From NCBI RefSeq assembly GCF_001613225.1, contig NZ_BDBY01000308.1:1-62033 (forward strand): 62,033 nucleotides of DNA, given 5' to 3'. How positions within the stretch are numbered: the stretch's first letter is position 1; every line of letters starts with the position of its first letter. This document shows positions 7,496 to 18,302 of the stretch, one piece after another. Position numbers and translations under genes: made by a program. Below the pieces are notes generated by a model. It was not told the DNA's origin and ran no database searches. It saw only the letters and a program-made list of their open reading frames with translations. This DNA comes from Nocardia pseudovaccinii NBRC 100343 (GTDB lineage: Bacteria; Actinomycetota; Actinomycetes; Mycobacteriales; Mycobacteriaceae).

Positions 7496-10400
7496 ATGGC
7501 CGGTGGGGTGCTTGATGGATATGTGACCGCGACGATTCATAAAGTCGCGGCGGGCAATGGGTATCAATATTATCTGCGCAATGTCGCCGCGAATGACGTG
7601 TCGGCTCGCGGCCGTTCCAGCCTCGCCGATTATTACTCCGCTCACGGAGAAGCTCCGGGCCGCTGGCACGGCACGGGCCTGGCCGCCTTAGGCATCCAAC
7701 CCGGTGAGGAAGTCACCGAAGAACAGCTGAAATCACTGCTCGGACTGGGGCGTCACCCGAACGCGGACGTGATCGAAGCCCGCGTCTACGACGAGCAGAT
7801 GTACCTCGGCGCCAAGCACAAAGACGCGGCGCGCGCCGCCGATCGAGCGTCGCGTTTAGGTGACCCGTTCCGGGTTTATGCGGAGGTTTCCGAGTTCCGG
7901 AAACGGTGCGCGAAAGCGTTCGCCAAACACAATTCCGTGCACGGATTCGACCCGCATGACGCTATTTCCGACGACGAACGTGCACTAATTCGGACCCGTG
8001 TCGCGTTCGAAATGTTCTGCGAAACCTACGATCGTGCACCCTTGGATGCGCGGGAATTGTCGGGGTGGGTGGCACGAAACTCGCGCCCGAATACCGTCGC
8101 GGTCGCGGGTTTCGATATCACTTTCTCACCCGTCAAGAGCGTCTCGGTGCTGTGGGCGCTGGCTCCGCGGACGGTAGCGGGCAAGATCGAGCTCGCGCAT
8201 CAGCGCGCGGTACGCGACGCACTCGTCTGGCTCGAACGCAATGCGGTGTTCACCCGGCTCGGCCGCAACGGTGTGCGCCAAGTCGATGTCGAGGGCATCG
8301 TCGCCGCCTGTTTCACCCATCGCGACAGCCGTGCCGGGGATCCGGACCTGCACACCCACGTGGTGATCGCCAACCGGGTCCGCACGCTCGACGGCAAATG
8401 GCGCACCCTCGATGGCGCCGCGATCTACCAGGCGGTGGTCACCGTGTCGGAGATCTACAACACCCGCCTGGAACACCATATGCAGGACCTGGTGGGTGTC
8501 GAGTTCGCCGAACGCCCCACACCCGATCCGTCCAAGCGCCCGATCCGCGAAATCGTCGGTATCCCACAGCGTTTGATCACCACGTTCTCGCGCCGCGATA
8601 CCACAATCACCACCCGCCTCGGCCAGCTCACCGCCGAGTTCCAACAGGCACGCGGACGCGAACCAACCCCCGGCGAAATCTACGACCTCGCCGAGCGCGC
8701 GACCTTGGAAACCCGCCCGATCAAGCACGCCCTACGGTCACTGGCCGAGCAGCGCCACGCATGGCGGGCCGAGGCCGTTGCCCTGCTCGGGGGCCGGGAC
8801 GCGGTAGCGCGCATGGTCACCGCGGCCCTGAATCCGATCCGAACCGCCCGCCCCGCGATCACCGCAGACTGGATCACTCGCACCGCCGAGCACGTCATCG
8901 AGGTCGTTTCGGAGCACCGATCGACGTGGCAGCGCCACAATCTGCGCGCCGAAATCGAACGCCAACTCCGCGGACACGTGAACGGGCCAGAGTGGGAACA
9001 GGTCGCGGAAGCCGTTCTCACCGAAACGATCTCCCCAACACTCACGGTGGCTCGCGGTGACCCCGACCTCGCCGATGAACCCGAACTGCGAACGGTCCCA
9101 GTGTTGTTGGCGCGCCGCGACGGGACCAGTGTGTACACGTCCTCGGGCGCGCAGATCTACACCTCGGCGCGGACGTTGTCGGTCGAGCGGCAGCTGATCG
9201 AGATGTCACTGCAGCCCGGCGCACGTCAACTCCGACCCGATCTCGTCACCGCGGCCGTGGACCGCTACAACACCCGGAATCCCGAACGCCCGCTCAATGC
9301 CGGGCAGATCAGCGTAGTCGAGGGTTTCGCCTCCTCGAATCTGCGAGTACGCACCACCAACGCGCCGGCGGGAACGGGCAAGACCACCGCGATGGCCGTG
9401 CTCACCGACGCCTGGCACACCAGCGGCGGCCGGGTCCTCGGGTTGGCACCAACCGCGTCCGCGGCCGCCGAGTTGGGCAAAGCGATCGGCGCACGGGTCG
9501 AAACCGTCGACAAAGTCCTCGACATCCTGGACCGCCACACACCCAGCCCCGACAACCTCGCCCTGGACCGCGAGCAGCCGCCGTCGCTGCCGCAATGGAT
9601 CCTCGACATCGACCCCGACACGCTGGTGATCGTCGACGAGCACGTCAAGATCGGCAACCTCAAACGCCTACGCCTGCTGCGATTCCTGCACGACCGCGGC
9701 GCCACGATCCGCTGCATCGGCGACCCACACCAGCTCGCATCAATCGAAGCCGGCGGCGCGGACACCGACATGGACGCGGCCGCACCCGAAGCGACCATGA
9801 CACTCACCCACGTCGTGCGGTTCGCCTCGAACGCCGAAGCGACCGCCAGTTTGCAACTGCGCGAGGGTGATCCGGCAGCGCTGGGCTGGTATCTGGACAA
9901 CGGCCGCATCCACGCCGGGCACGAAGGCGCCACCCACGACGACGCCTACACCGCCTGGATCACCGACCACCTCGCCGGTCCGCGACACCATCATGCTCGC
10001 CGCCACCCACGACATCGTCACCGAACTCAATGCCCGCGCTCGCGCCGACCGCATCACCCGCGACGGCGGTGTAGTGAGCGAGGAATGCGTTCTCGCCGAC
10101 GGCCTCCGGGCCTCGGTTGGGGACACGATTCGCTCCCGCCGCAACAACCGGCGACTGCAAGTCGGCGACAACGATTGGGTCCGCAACGGCTACGCCTGGA
10201 CCGTCACCGCTGTGCACTCGGATGGAAGTCTGACCGTGAAACGTCTGCGGTCGGACAACGAACTCGGTCACAGTGTGCGGCTTCCCGTCGACTATGTGGC
10301 CACCCATGTGCGTCTCGGGTACGCGACAACGATCGATTCCGCGCAAGGAATCACCGCCGACTCGTGTCATGTCGCGCTCACCGGAGGCGAATCCCTGCAA

Positions 10401-13139
10401 CAGCTTTACGTCGCACTCACCCGCGGAATCCACGCCAACCACGCCTACGTACCGACCGCGTTGGACGGTTCGGAAGGCTCGTTCTGGTCCGAACCCGCCG
10501 CCTATCCGCGCACCGCCGTGGAACTAATGGTGCGCATTTTCGGGCGCGACGGCGCACAAAAGTCCGCGCACACCATGCTGCGCGACGCCCTGGCTCCGCA
10601 CCAGCGAATCGGACGCGCACTCGACATCTACCTCGACACCCTCGGTGTCGCCGCCGAAAACGCCCTCGGCGCCGACGGACTCGAACGCCTCGACACCGCC
10701 GCGGAAGCGATTCGCGCGAACCTCACCGACAGCCCCGCCTACCCGGTGCTGCGGCAGCACCTGGCGATGATCGCGCTGTCCGGGCGTGACCCGATCAGCG
10801 CCTTGCGCACCGCCGCGGCTGCCCGTGAACTCGACTCCGCCGATGATGTTGCCGCCGTGCTGGACTGGCGACTGGATCCCTCCGGCGCGCACTCCACCAC
10901 CGACGCGCCCCTGCCGTGGGCGTCCGGGATCCCGCGCGGGCTCCACGCGGAACTCGACTCCACCCAACTCGCTGCCCGCGCCCGCATCGTCACCGATCTC
11001 GCCACACAAATCCGTGACGACGTCCACACCTGGACACCCGCGTCCGCACCGCACTGGGCACGCCCACTCATCGGGCCGGACCCGCGACTGCTCGAGGATC
11101 TTGCCGTGTGGCGGGCCTCCCTGCACATCGACGACCGCGATCCGCGCCCCACCGGACCCGCCCGCTACACCCAGATCGAACGCGAACACCAAGACCTGCT
11201 CGACGCCCGCGTCACCGATACCCTCGGCGATATCCACTTGCCCGCCAACAAGTGGGCTCCGCTGGTCGCGCGCCTCGAATCCCGCATCCTCACCGACCCG
11301 TGGTGGCCGATCCTCGCCGACAAGATCGAGGTCGCCGACCGATCCGGAATCGACATCGAAACCCGATTGACCCGCGCCACTGCACAACGAGCGTTGCCCG
11401 ACGACATGCCCGCCGCGGCCCTGTGGTCGCGACTCGAGCTCGAACTCGTCGCCGCCGAGGCCACCGACACCGACAACCTCACACCCGACTGGACCAACGA
11501 ACTCCACCAAATCATCGGCGACGACACCGCACACCGCGTCATCAACGACCCCGCATGGCCGCGCCTGGTCGCCGCGATAGACCGCGCCACCAGCACCGAC
11601 TGGACACCGCACGAACTCCTCACCACCGCACACGAACTCATCCTCGCCGCCCAACCCGACGACACCACACCCCTGCGCCCCGACCAACTCACCAACGCCC
11701 TCGCCTGGCGTATCGATGCACTCCTCCAGGAACTCACCCGCCCCGACCCACCCGATTCCCAACGCCCCCCGGAGCCCGCCATGCCCCCGCCCGAGCACCA
11801 CCCCGGTCCCGAACCACACGATCCCTCGCAATACGACACCACTGCACAGCCGTCACCGCGCCCACCGATCCGGCCACCACAGACCACTGCCGAAAACCCA
11901 CTATTCGACAGCGCCGCAACCATCGCCGCCCTGATCCAAACCGGTGACATGGCAGCGGCGCAGCGCGCCTTTCGCAACCTCGCCGACACCCTCACCGACG
12001 AACAACGCGACATCATCGAACACGTCGCGACCACCCTCTACCGCAACCACTTCAACGTCGCCGTCGCCCGACTGCGGTGGGCCGCAGACCAATACCCCCA
12101 ACACCGCGCCCTCATCCATGCCTGCACACCCACCAGCGACCCGCACGTCTACCGACCAGCCGCCGACGACATCGCGACACCGGACCGGCGCGACCAACAC
12201 CGGCGCGCCGCACGCGACAACCCCGACCGTGTCGACCGCACACTGCAGCGGCCACCATGCCCCGACACCGATATCACCGCCGCACGCGAATACCAGGACT
12301 ACCTCGACACCCGCGGCGACGTCGACACCGACCCCGAACACCTACCCAAACCCGACGGAGTCCCGCACCGCTACTACCGCGAAAGACCATGGGAAGACCG
12401 CCATCCCGACTCCGAGGAACCCGACTACGACCGCCAAACAACGCGCAACACCCACGCACTGCCCTGTGTGTCCTGCGGCATCGGACGCGCCTTCACCGAC
12501 AGCCGACCGATCCCACCACGCCGCAGCGACGACGGCCTCTGCGGCGAATGCCGCACCGACAACCAACTCGGCATCCCCGACCACCCACCCAACGACCACA
12601 TCCACGCCCGCTGCGACCACATCGCCACCACCCACCCACCAAACACCATCCTGGGCCTGCTCAAACGCGACTGGCGCGCCGCCCGAACCCTCACCGAACG
12701 CCTCGCCATCGCCACCTGGGTCGACCAGCATCCCCTGCCCGACATCCCCATCGAGCCATCAGCACCACCGTCTGAGGTTCTCCCTGATCTGTCCGATCCG
12801 GTGCAGATGCTCACCGACGACCAACTCGCACAAGCCATCACCGACATCAGCCTGCGCATCCACCTCGCTGACACCGAAGCCATCCTCTACGGACCCGCAC
12901 CCGGCACCGCATCCACGGACACAACAGCAGTCGACACCACCACCTGGCTGGAGAATGAACTCACCGAGCTCAACACCGAACAACACCGCCGCACCCAACT
13001 CACACCCGAACAAACCACCGCCGAACACGCCCGACGCGCCCAGTACCAGCACGCAAACATCACCGAAGAACCCACGGAATACGAGCCTGACCTGATCATC
13101 GATCCCGCCTTCGGCCACGACGACGACTTCGGGCTGTAG
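7496..13139 (+). pseudogene. traA: MobF-type TraA relaxase/helicase, one frameshift
   Basis: This is a conjugative relaxase that would nick oriT and unwind the transferred strand. The N-terminal TrwC-like domain shows paired tyrosines in DYYSAHGEAPGRWHG and the metal-binding triad HTHVV near residue 287. A RecD-like helicase follows, with Walker A (APAGTGKTT near 623), a Walker B-like VIVDE, and the late motifs TIDSAQGIT and LYVALTRG. The reading frame changes once: an extra C in the CC at 9980-9981 breaks the motif LAGRDTIML, and removing it restores one continuous protein of about 1880 residues. The C-terminal third holds a Cys-rich module shared with the gene at 5723. GTG at 7523 is an alternative start that removes nine non-conserved residues. 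The shift is either a real inactivating mutation or a sequencing error. Confidence 0.88.
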
Positions 13140-13388
13140 GCGATTCATCGACGACATCGGTGCACCCTTGCAGCTGGAGCCTGGAGGTGCTGTGTCCGCC
13201 CATCGGGGAACTCTGTCGCTAACTTTCGATTGTCGAGTTTCCGCCCGCCGTGGGCCGGATGACATAACCGCGGGCGGTTTACCCCTCGCCTCGTACATCA
13301 ACGAGGTGGTCGAACGCCGAAAGAAAATCGGTTGCTGCCGTTCGTATCCTGGAAGGTCCCAGTAAACGCGGGAGTTCGGAGGCCCTTG
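13140..13388. other. Gap after the relaxase
   Basis: No gene is evident in these 249 bases. A good ribosome site (GGAGG at 13378-13382) close to the right edge supports the GTG start of the next gene. Confidence 0.4.
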
Positions 13389-14342
13389 GTGGTCATTGTT
13401 TCGGCGCAGTACCAACTGCCCCACCATATTTGGGTCGAGACCGCGGTCCTAGGCTCGCGCTTCGACACCTACATCGGCGCGGCGCGCGCGACCGTGGTCA
13501 CACCTGCTCCAGAGGGCCTGGCGGACTCCGCGCGGCAGCCGTCCTTAAAGGGTGTGCCGGTGTCTGCGTGGGACCCAGCCACGCCTTGGACCACGACGTA
13601 TGCCGCTTTCAATGTCGCCAACGCTACAGCGCTGCGCCATATCGGTCTGGAGCTGCGCGAAGACGGTCGGGACGTGCCGGTGCGGTTTCTGCACCAGCAG
13701 AATCAGGAGAACAGGATCGCTGACTACACGGCGAATATCATCGCGGAATGGTTCGCGGGGGTTGAGGACTGGGTGTCGGTCGTGACCGGCGAGGACATCA
13801 ACCATAGACAGCCGGTGTTCGATGCCAACGTCATTGGCCCAGGGCTGCAGTTGTGGCGCGGGGGGAAGTGGCGCGACGGCGGCTTTCGGGTCATGACCCC
13901 GAGGCCCCAGCCCTTGTCTGCGGTCTTCCTGCAAGCCATTCTCGACCGGGTGGCTGACGGCGAGCAGCCCCCGGTGGAGCACCAGCTTCGTCGTGACAGC
14001 CTCGGCGCGTTCCGCCGCCGCGATTTTCGCAAGGCGGTTCTGGATGCGGCAACGTCTGTCGAACGATGCCTTATCGTTCTCATCGGCAAGATCGAGCAGC
14101 GCACGGGGAACAAGTGCACGGCCAGAAGCATCGTCAGCCGATCGAACTGGTTGGTGCGGCACGAGCCTTCCTACCAGCCGCACTCGGACCTCAACCGGCT
14201 CGCCGACTGCCGCAACGCCGTTATCCACGCGGGTGAGTCGGCGTCTGAAAGCGATGCGAGGTCAGCGGTTGAGGTGTCGATCGCCGTCGTAGACGCCCTC
14301 GGCGCGTCCCGGGATCCCCGGCAGCCGGTATCTGGTCTCTAA
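13389..14342 (+). CDS. Hypothetical protein with C-terminal HEPN-like motif
   Basis: This is a 317-residue soluble protein with no close family that I recognise. The C-terminal 110 residues are helical (RRDFRKAVLDAATSVERCL) and contain CRNAVIHAG near residue 275. That matches the R-x4-6-H signature of HEPN domains, which are ribonuclease or RNA-binding folds frequent in toxin-antitoxin, abortive-infection and CRISPR-linked proteins. The N-terminal 180 residues are mixed alpha/beta and could carry a specificity domain. The GTG at 13389 is preferred because GGAGG lies six bases upstream; an in-frame TTG at 13332 would add 19 residues with no ribosome site. It stands alone between the relaxase and a field of pseudogenes, a typical place for accessory defence genes. 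Function remains inferred. Confidence 0.6.
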   Translation: MVIVSAQYQLPHHIWVETAVLGSRFDTYIGAARATVVTPAPEGLADSARQPSLKGVPVSAWDPATPWTTTYAAFNVANATALRHIGLELREDGRDVPVRFLHQQNQENRIADYTANIIAEWFAGVEDWVSVVTGEDINHRQPVFDANVIGPGLQLWRGGKWRDGGFRVMTPRPQPLSAVFLQAILDRVADGEQPPVEHQLRRDSLGAFRRRDFRKAVLDAATSVERCLIVLIGKIEQRTGNKCTARSIVSRSNWLVRHEPSYQPHSDLNRLADCRNAVIHAGESASESDARSAVEVSIAVVDALGASRDPRQPVSGL

Positions 14343-14878
14343 CCACCGCCGCGACAGTCTGGTCCGCGTTGGATGCCGAGACCCGGTGTTGCTTGCAGTC
14401 CGACACACCGAGCAGCTGGTAGGTCGCCACCACCGAGGTAGGTGCCAAGTCGGCGCCGATGGGGCGCTTCAACGGCAATCCCGAAGATCGCCATCCTGGC
14501 GCAACTTTGGATTCGCGACAACGATCGCGCCGACTCTGATGTCGAAATCCCTGTGCCGGTGCCCGTTTCGGGAATTGACCCTATCGTCGGAACGCTCACC
14601 GTACGCGGGACCGCACAGCTTGTCGGCTCCGGCGCTCATCCCGGTTAGAATGAAAGTTGACATCAGATAGCGACACAAGGTCCAGGCTGGTGGCACCGAG
14701 TTAGTCGCGCAACATCTTGCTCATGACGCGGCACGTCGACCGAGGTGGGCGGGGCGTTGTCCACGACGAGAATCTGGGCATCTTGTCCAGGTCCTGCAAG
14801 CCAGCCGTGAAGCTCACGGCTTCAGTACTAGCTTCTGCCACATTTTCGGACGAGGACACGAAGCCCGAAGCCCCGAGG
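14343..14878. other. Gap without recognisable gene
   Basis: Several short frames cross these 536 bases, but none has a recognisable product or a ribosome site. TTGACA near 14656 could be a -35 box but has no clear partner. The stretch probably contains decayed sequence, like the region to its right. Confidence 0.4.
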
Positions 14879-16058
14879 TCAAGAGATGCCCAGCAGGCGA
14901 ATCCGGTTGTACAGCGTGGACCGGCTCACGCCGAGGTGAGAGGCAGCACGGGTTCTGTTTCCGTCCACGCTCCGGAGCGCCGCCAGTATCACGTCGCGTT
15001 CAGCCTCCTCTCGCGCAGTGAGCAGTCGCCAGCCTTCCCGATAGGTCGGCGGCAGATCCCCTTGGCCGATATCGCCGTGCGAGTGCGCCTCAGCGACCGT
15101 CTCTACGACCCTCTGCAATTCGACCGAATTGCCATGCCAGTCTTGACTGGCCAGCGCCCCGAGTGCCGCGGGAGTGAATCGGGCAGTCTGCCCCGGCAGG
15201 ATCATGGACAGCATGCGATTGGCGATTGCGGGAATCTCGCCGCGCCGCGATCGCACCGGCGCCAACGCCTCTTGGCGAGCAATTGCCGGTCCCAGTACGG
15301 AATGGGCTCTGTCCCACTCGCGCCCAGGGATGGCGGTGAGGACAGTGCGGGGAGCCTGCCGACGAAGCCGGGATGCGAGGTGCAGGATCTACGATTCGCC
15401 AAGAAGGTGGACGTTCTCGACAATTGCGCTACCGTGCCCACGTGACAACGCGATACCCAGCATCCGGTTGAATTTCGTCGCTTGCTGGGCACGATGCCGT
15501 CGAGGACAGTGACATCCGGTGTCGCGATCACATCCCGGGCTTTTGTGGTTCGCCCTGACCCACGCTCGCCGATCACGAGAACCGGCCAAGAGTCGGAGTA
15601 GGCTTTCTGACTCTGACCAACGCCCAACTGCGGCGAGCGTCGCGTCAATGACGCGACCACTTCGACTCCGTCCGCGACGATCCAACGGACATCGACATCC
15701 TCACCAGAGGTCAGGCGGAGGACATCGACATGCCGCCCGGTCCGTAGGACGTCGTGGGCGAGTACGCGCAAGGCTGCGTGATCAGCGTCGTCCAGGAGAT
15801 CAATGGCCACGGAAGTCGCGAGGACGGAACCATCTCCCAACGCCACTTTCACTCCCGCCCCACCTGCCGCAGCGAATGCGGCAGCCAGGAGTTGATGCTT
15901 GCGCGGGGTTGCCTCGACCAGCTCTGCGATTACGTCGGCCACCGCGCGATAGCTCCGAAGAGGCGATCGTCGGCGTTCCAGTGGAAGCAGATATCGAGGG
16001 CACCGACCCTACGGTTGGTGAACGGGTGGCGTATCGGCTGACCGTGGCAGCCGAACAA
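14879..16058 (-). pseudogene. Fis-type (AcoR-like) transcriptional regulator, degraded
   Basis: Leftward fragments add up to an actinobacterial regulator with GAF-type sensor, AAA-like domain and Fis HTH. In order are GQPIRHPFTNRRVGALDI (end of the sensor domain), RKHQLLAAAFAAAGG and KVALGDGSVLATS, an AAA-like IGERGSGRTTKA, AIVENVHLLGE, then the Fis helix-turn-helix NRTRAASHLGVSRSTLYNRI at the end. The frame shifts near 15944 and again near 15500, and a TAG at 15389-15391 interrupts it in frame. The N-terminus is missing beyond 16058, where sequence resembling a Tn3 transposase begins on the other strand. Such regulators usually control neighbouring alcohol or aromatic catabolic genes. Confidence 0.75.
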
Positions 16059-16059
16059 C

Positions 16060-16311
16060 TTGAACCCTTTCGTGGAAGCGTTCTTCGCCAATGACCGATA
16101 CATCCTGTCGTATCTCCAATGGCGTACCGATCGCATTCGTCTGGCCGCCCTGCGCCGGACCGGCCGCCAGGTCGACGACGAGGCCCTGGCACACATCTGG
16201 CCGACCCGCCACGAGAACGTGCATTTCTACGGCACCCACTCAGTAGACATCGACGGCGAGCTCGCCCAGCTCGATACTGACGGCTACCGGCCGCTGCGGC
16301 TGCCTGGGTAG
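16060..16311 (+). pseudogene. C-terminal remnant of a Tn3-family transposase
   Basis: The last 80 or so residues of a Tn3-type TnpA appear to remain: a helical block (ILSYLQWRTDRIRLAALRR), then VDDEALAHIWPTRHENVHFY, and an ending in YRPLRLPG, which resembles the usual terminal LRPLR. The DDE catalytic residues lie upstream in the full protein and are absent. The fragment abuts the Fis-type regulator remnant head to head, suggesting that a transposon insertion or a deletion created the junction near 16058. No 38-bp Tn3 terminal repeat was recognised on the right. Identification rests on a short segment. Confidence 0.5.
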
Positions 16312-16349
16312 AAGGTCTCGTCAGTCGCCTTGGTCGTGGTGAGTGGGCG

Positions 16350-16555
16350 CTTGTGGTGGTCACGAAACCCGTGGGTGCGCGTACCGCGGCGAAACTGGCG
16401 GCCTCGATACCCTCGTCGTTCAGGGTGGCGGCGAGCGTGTCGAGGCTGCCACGGGTCCGGGCGCCGAGGGTCACCGAAATCCCTCGCCCGAAGACGCGGA
16501 GGATCTCCATCCGAGGCCCAGACCCGCTCCCGCGATAGTGATGCCGACACGGGAA
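16350..16555 (-). pseudogene. N-terminal fragment of a short-chain dehydrogenase
   Basis: Read leftward, the fragment contains a Rossmann nucleotide loop (ITIAGAGLGLG), then after a frameshift VFGRGISVTLGARTRG and SLDTLAATLNDEGIEAASFA. These are the first two beta-alpha units of an SDR of the type annotated as SDR family NAD(P)-dependent oxidoreductase. The catalytic Ser-Tyr-Lys part is gone. It lies just downstream of the DJ-1-like gene and has no promoter of its own that I can see. Confidence 0.55.
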
Positions 16556-16565
16556 CTGTTCTTTG

Positions 16566-17588
16566 CTACCGCTGCTGGCCGGGGGTGGCAGGCGCCGAGA
16601 TCAGCTTGTCGATCTGGTCGGCGAGGGCGTCGACGCCCTGGGGGCCGTTGGTGGACAAGACGTTGGTGGTGGGCTCGTGGTGAACCTCGACACTGGCGGG
16701 GTTGGGCTTGTGCAGGTTGTGGATTCCGGCCTGTTCGAGGGCCTCGTCGATGTAATAGGTGAGCCGGGTCTGCTTGCCAGGGACGTGGAGGTATCCGTAG
16801 TCCTCGGCGGCGCGCTCGGCGGCCTGGGGGACGGTGCTCACCGTGGTGCCCGCGAACGGGTTGTCGGCCAGTTCGTACGGGTTGCCGTCCCGGTCGATGC
16901 GGAACCGGGTCGAGGTGAGGATGACCGGGGCATGGCAGATGAGCGAGATGAGCACGCCATTGTCGCGCAGGGTATGCAGGATTTCGCCGACCCAGGGGTC
17001 ATCCCGGAAGCTGATCATGGGCGCGTGGCCGCCGGGTGCGTGGACGAAGTCGAAGCCGGCCAGGTCGAAGTCGTCGGCGGGGTCGCGGTGGCGTTCGACG
17101 ATCTGGCGGGCGGACAGGTAGGTGTGCCGGGGCATCCGGGACAGGCGGGCGGCCAGTTCCGGGTGCAGAGCGGCGGCGTCCTTGTCGGTGCCGGGGAGCA
17201 CGGCCGATAGCTCGACCTGGCCGAGGTGCCTTTCCAGCAGGCGAAGCTCATTCTCGCGGCGGGCGGCGAGAGTCGCGTACCGGTCGCGGTAGGCGGCGAG
17301 ATCGAACTCGGCAGCGGCCTGCAGTTGCCGCGCCTGACCTGTGGTGGCCGCGAGGTCGGCCAGCGCGTGGTACGGCAGCGCGGTGCCGTTGATGTCGAGT
17401 TGGGGCACGCTCCCGTCGGGTGTGGCGAGGGTGAACTCGTGGGTGTCCTGGAACCGGCGGAGCACTTCGGCCAGCTCGACCAGGTAGAAGCCGATCGACA
17501 CTGAGGCGACGCCGGCCGGCTCGGCCAGGGGCAGGTCGCCCCCGGAGGGTATGAGGATCAGGGCCTTGCGCTTGTTCATCCCGGACAT
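16566..17588 (-). CDS. DJ-1/PfpI family protein (type 1 glutamine amidotransferase-like)
   Basis: This 340-residue cytosolic protein is of the large DJ-1/PfpI type related to Hsp31 chaperone/glyoxalase III proteins. It opens with KALILIPSGGDLPL. The nucleophile elbow carries Cys near residue 218 in LICHAPVILTS, and HAPGGHAP supplies the flanking loop. Members act as glyoxalases, deglycases or chaperones against reactive carbonyls; which applies here cannot be read from sequence. The ATG at 17588 follows AAAGGAA; an in-frame ATG lies three codons later. It is divergent from a TetR gene, with a perfect inverted repeat between them, so it is probably the target of that regulator. Confidence 0.82.
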   Translation of the reverse strand: MSGMNKRKALILIPSGGDLPLAEPAGVASVSIGFYLVELAEVLRRFQDTHEFTLATPDGSVPQLDINGTALPYHALADLAATTGQARQLQAAAEFDLAAYRDRYATLAARRENELRLLERHLGQVELSAVLPGTDKDAAALHPELAARLSRMPRHTYLSARQIVERHRDPADDFDLAGFDFVHAPGGHAPMISFRDDPWVGEILHTLRDNGVLISLICHAPVILTSTRFRIDRDGNPYELADNPFAGTTVSTVPQAAERAAEDYGYLHVPGKQTRLTYYIDEALEQAGIHNLHKPNPASVEVHHEPTTNVLSTNGPQGVDALADQIDKLISAPATPGQQR

Positions 17589-17642
17589 GTCGGACGTTCC
17601 TTTCGATGCTCGCCGCGCTGCGGCGAATCTGAGTGCGAACTT

Positions 17643-17672
17643 GTACTCAAGTAAAACATAAGTCTTGAGTAC
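17643..17672. promoter_or_regulatory. TetR operator between the DJ-1-like and tetR genes
   Basis: GTACTCAAG at 17643-17651 and CTTGAGTAC at 17664-17672 form a perfect 9-bp inverted repeat with a 12-base AT-rich spacer. The symmetry, the size and the position between divergent genes are typical for a TetR dimer site. It differs from the TGTC-type arrays further right. Confidence 0.75.
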
Positions 17673-17693
17673 GGAAGTGGTACCGTGGGTCAC

Positions 17694-18302
17694 ATGGGCA
17701 CCGGACCGGACGGCGGCGCGCAACTCGGTCTGCGAGAGCGCAAGAAGCAGCAGGCACGCCGCGAGATCCGCGATGCCGCCCTCCGGCTGTTCGCCGAGCG
17801 CGGGTTCGAAGCGGTGAGCGTGGACGAGATCGCCGCCGCCGCCGACGTGTCCCGGACGACGTTCTTCAACTATTTCCCGACCAAGGAAGACACCATCGCC
17901 CAGCCCGACCCGCAGGAACGAGCCACGTGGGCGTGTATCCGCGACCGCCACACCGACACCGAACCGCTGTGGCAGGCACTCTCCGCCGTCCTACTGGAGG
18001 GCATTGAGGCCACCGGCGACTTCGTCGTCGCGATCCGGCGGATCAAGGCGACGGCACCCGCCGGGGCGGCGACCTTCGGCGCGGGCACGCGGTGGATCAC
18101 CGAAGACCTCCGGCTCTGGCTCGAGCAACGAATCCCTACCCCCCAGCTGCCCGTAGCCCTACTCCAGCTCAACCTCGCGATGGCGGCCCTGCACACCGCC
18201 TACCAGCAATGGCAACCCGCCGAACCGTTCGAGACCCTGGTCGACACCGTCCGCGGCTACCTCGCCGCTGCGGGCCACGGGTTCACCGGCCCGCAGGCCT
18301 GA
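17694..18302 (+). CDS. TetR-family transcriptional regulator
   Basis: This is a 202-residue regulator with the N-terminal TetR helix-turn-helix (REIRDAALRLFAERGFEAVS, then VSRTTFFNYFPTKEDT) at about residues 20-65 and a helical ligand-binding C-terminal domain ending in a MftR/AcrR-like pattern (FETLVDTVRGYLAA). It is divergent from the DJ-1-like gene and presumably represses it and itself through the 9-bp inverted repeat in the spacer. ATG at 17694 is chosen over GTG at 17685, and neither has a strong ribosome site. The ligand is unknown and may be a reactive aldehyde or antibiotic (inference). Confidence 0.85.
   Translation: MGTGPDGGAQLGLRERKKQQARREIRDAALRLFAERGFEAVSVDEIAAAADVSRTTFFNYFPTKEDTIAQPDPQERATWACIRDRHTDTEPLWQALSAVLLEGIEATGDFVVAIRRIKATAPAGAATFGAGTRWITEDLRLWLEQRIPTPQLPVALLQLNLAMAALHTAYQQWQPAEPFETLVDTVRGYLAAAGHGFTGPQA

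Noticed and set aside
10524..11831. 435-codon minus-strand frame inside traA
   Set aside because: It is a Gly/Val-rich antisense shadow, typical in GC-rich genes, and traA is clearly coding on the plus strand here.
16566..17951. 461-codon form of the DJ-1-like gene
   Set aside because: The first 121 codons run across the operator and the tetR start; the ATG at 17588 has a ribosome site and starts the conserved domain.
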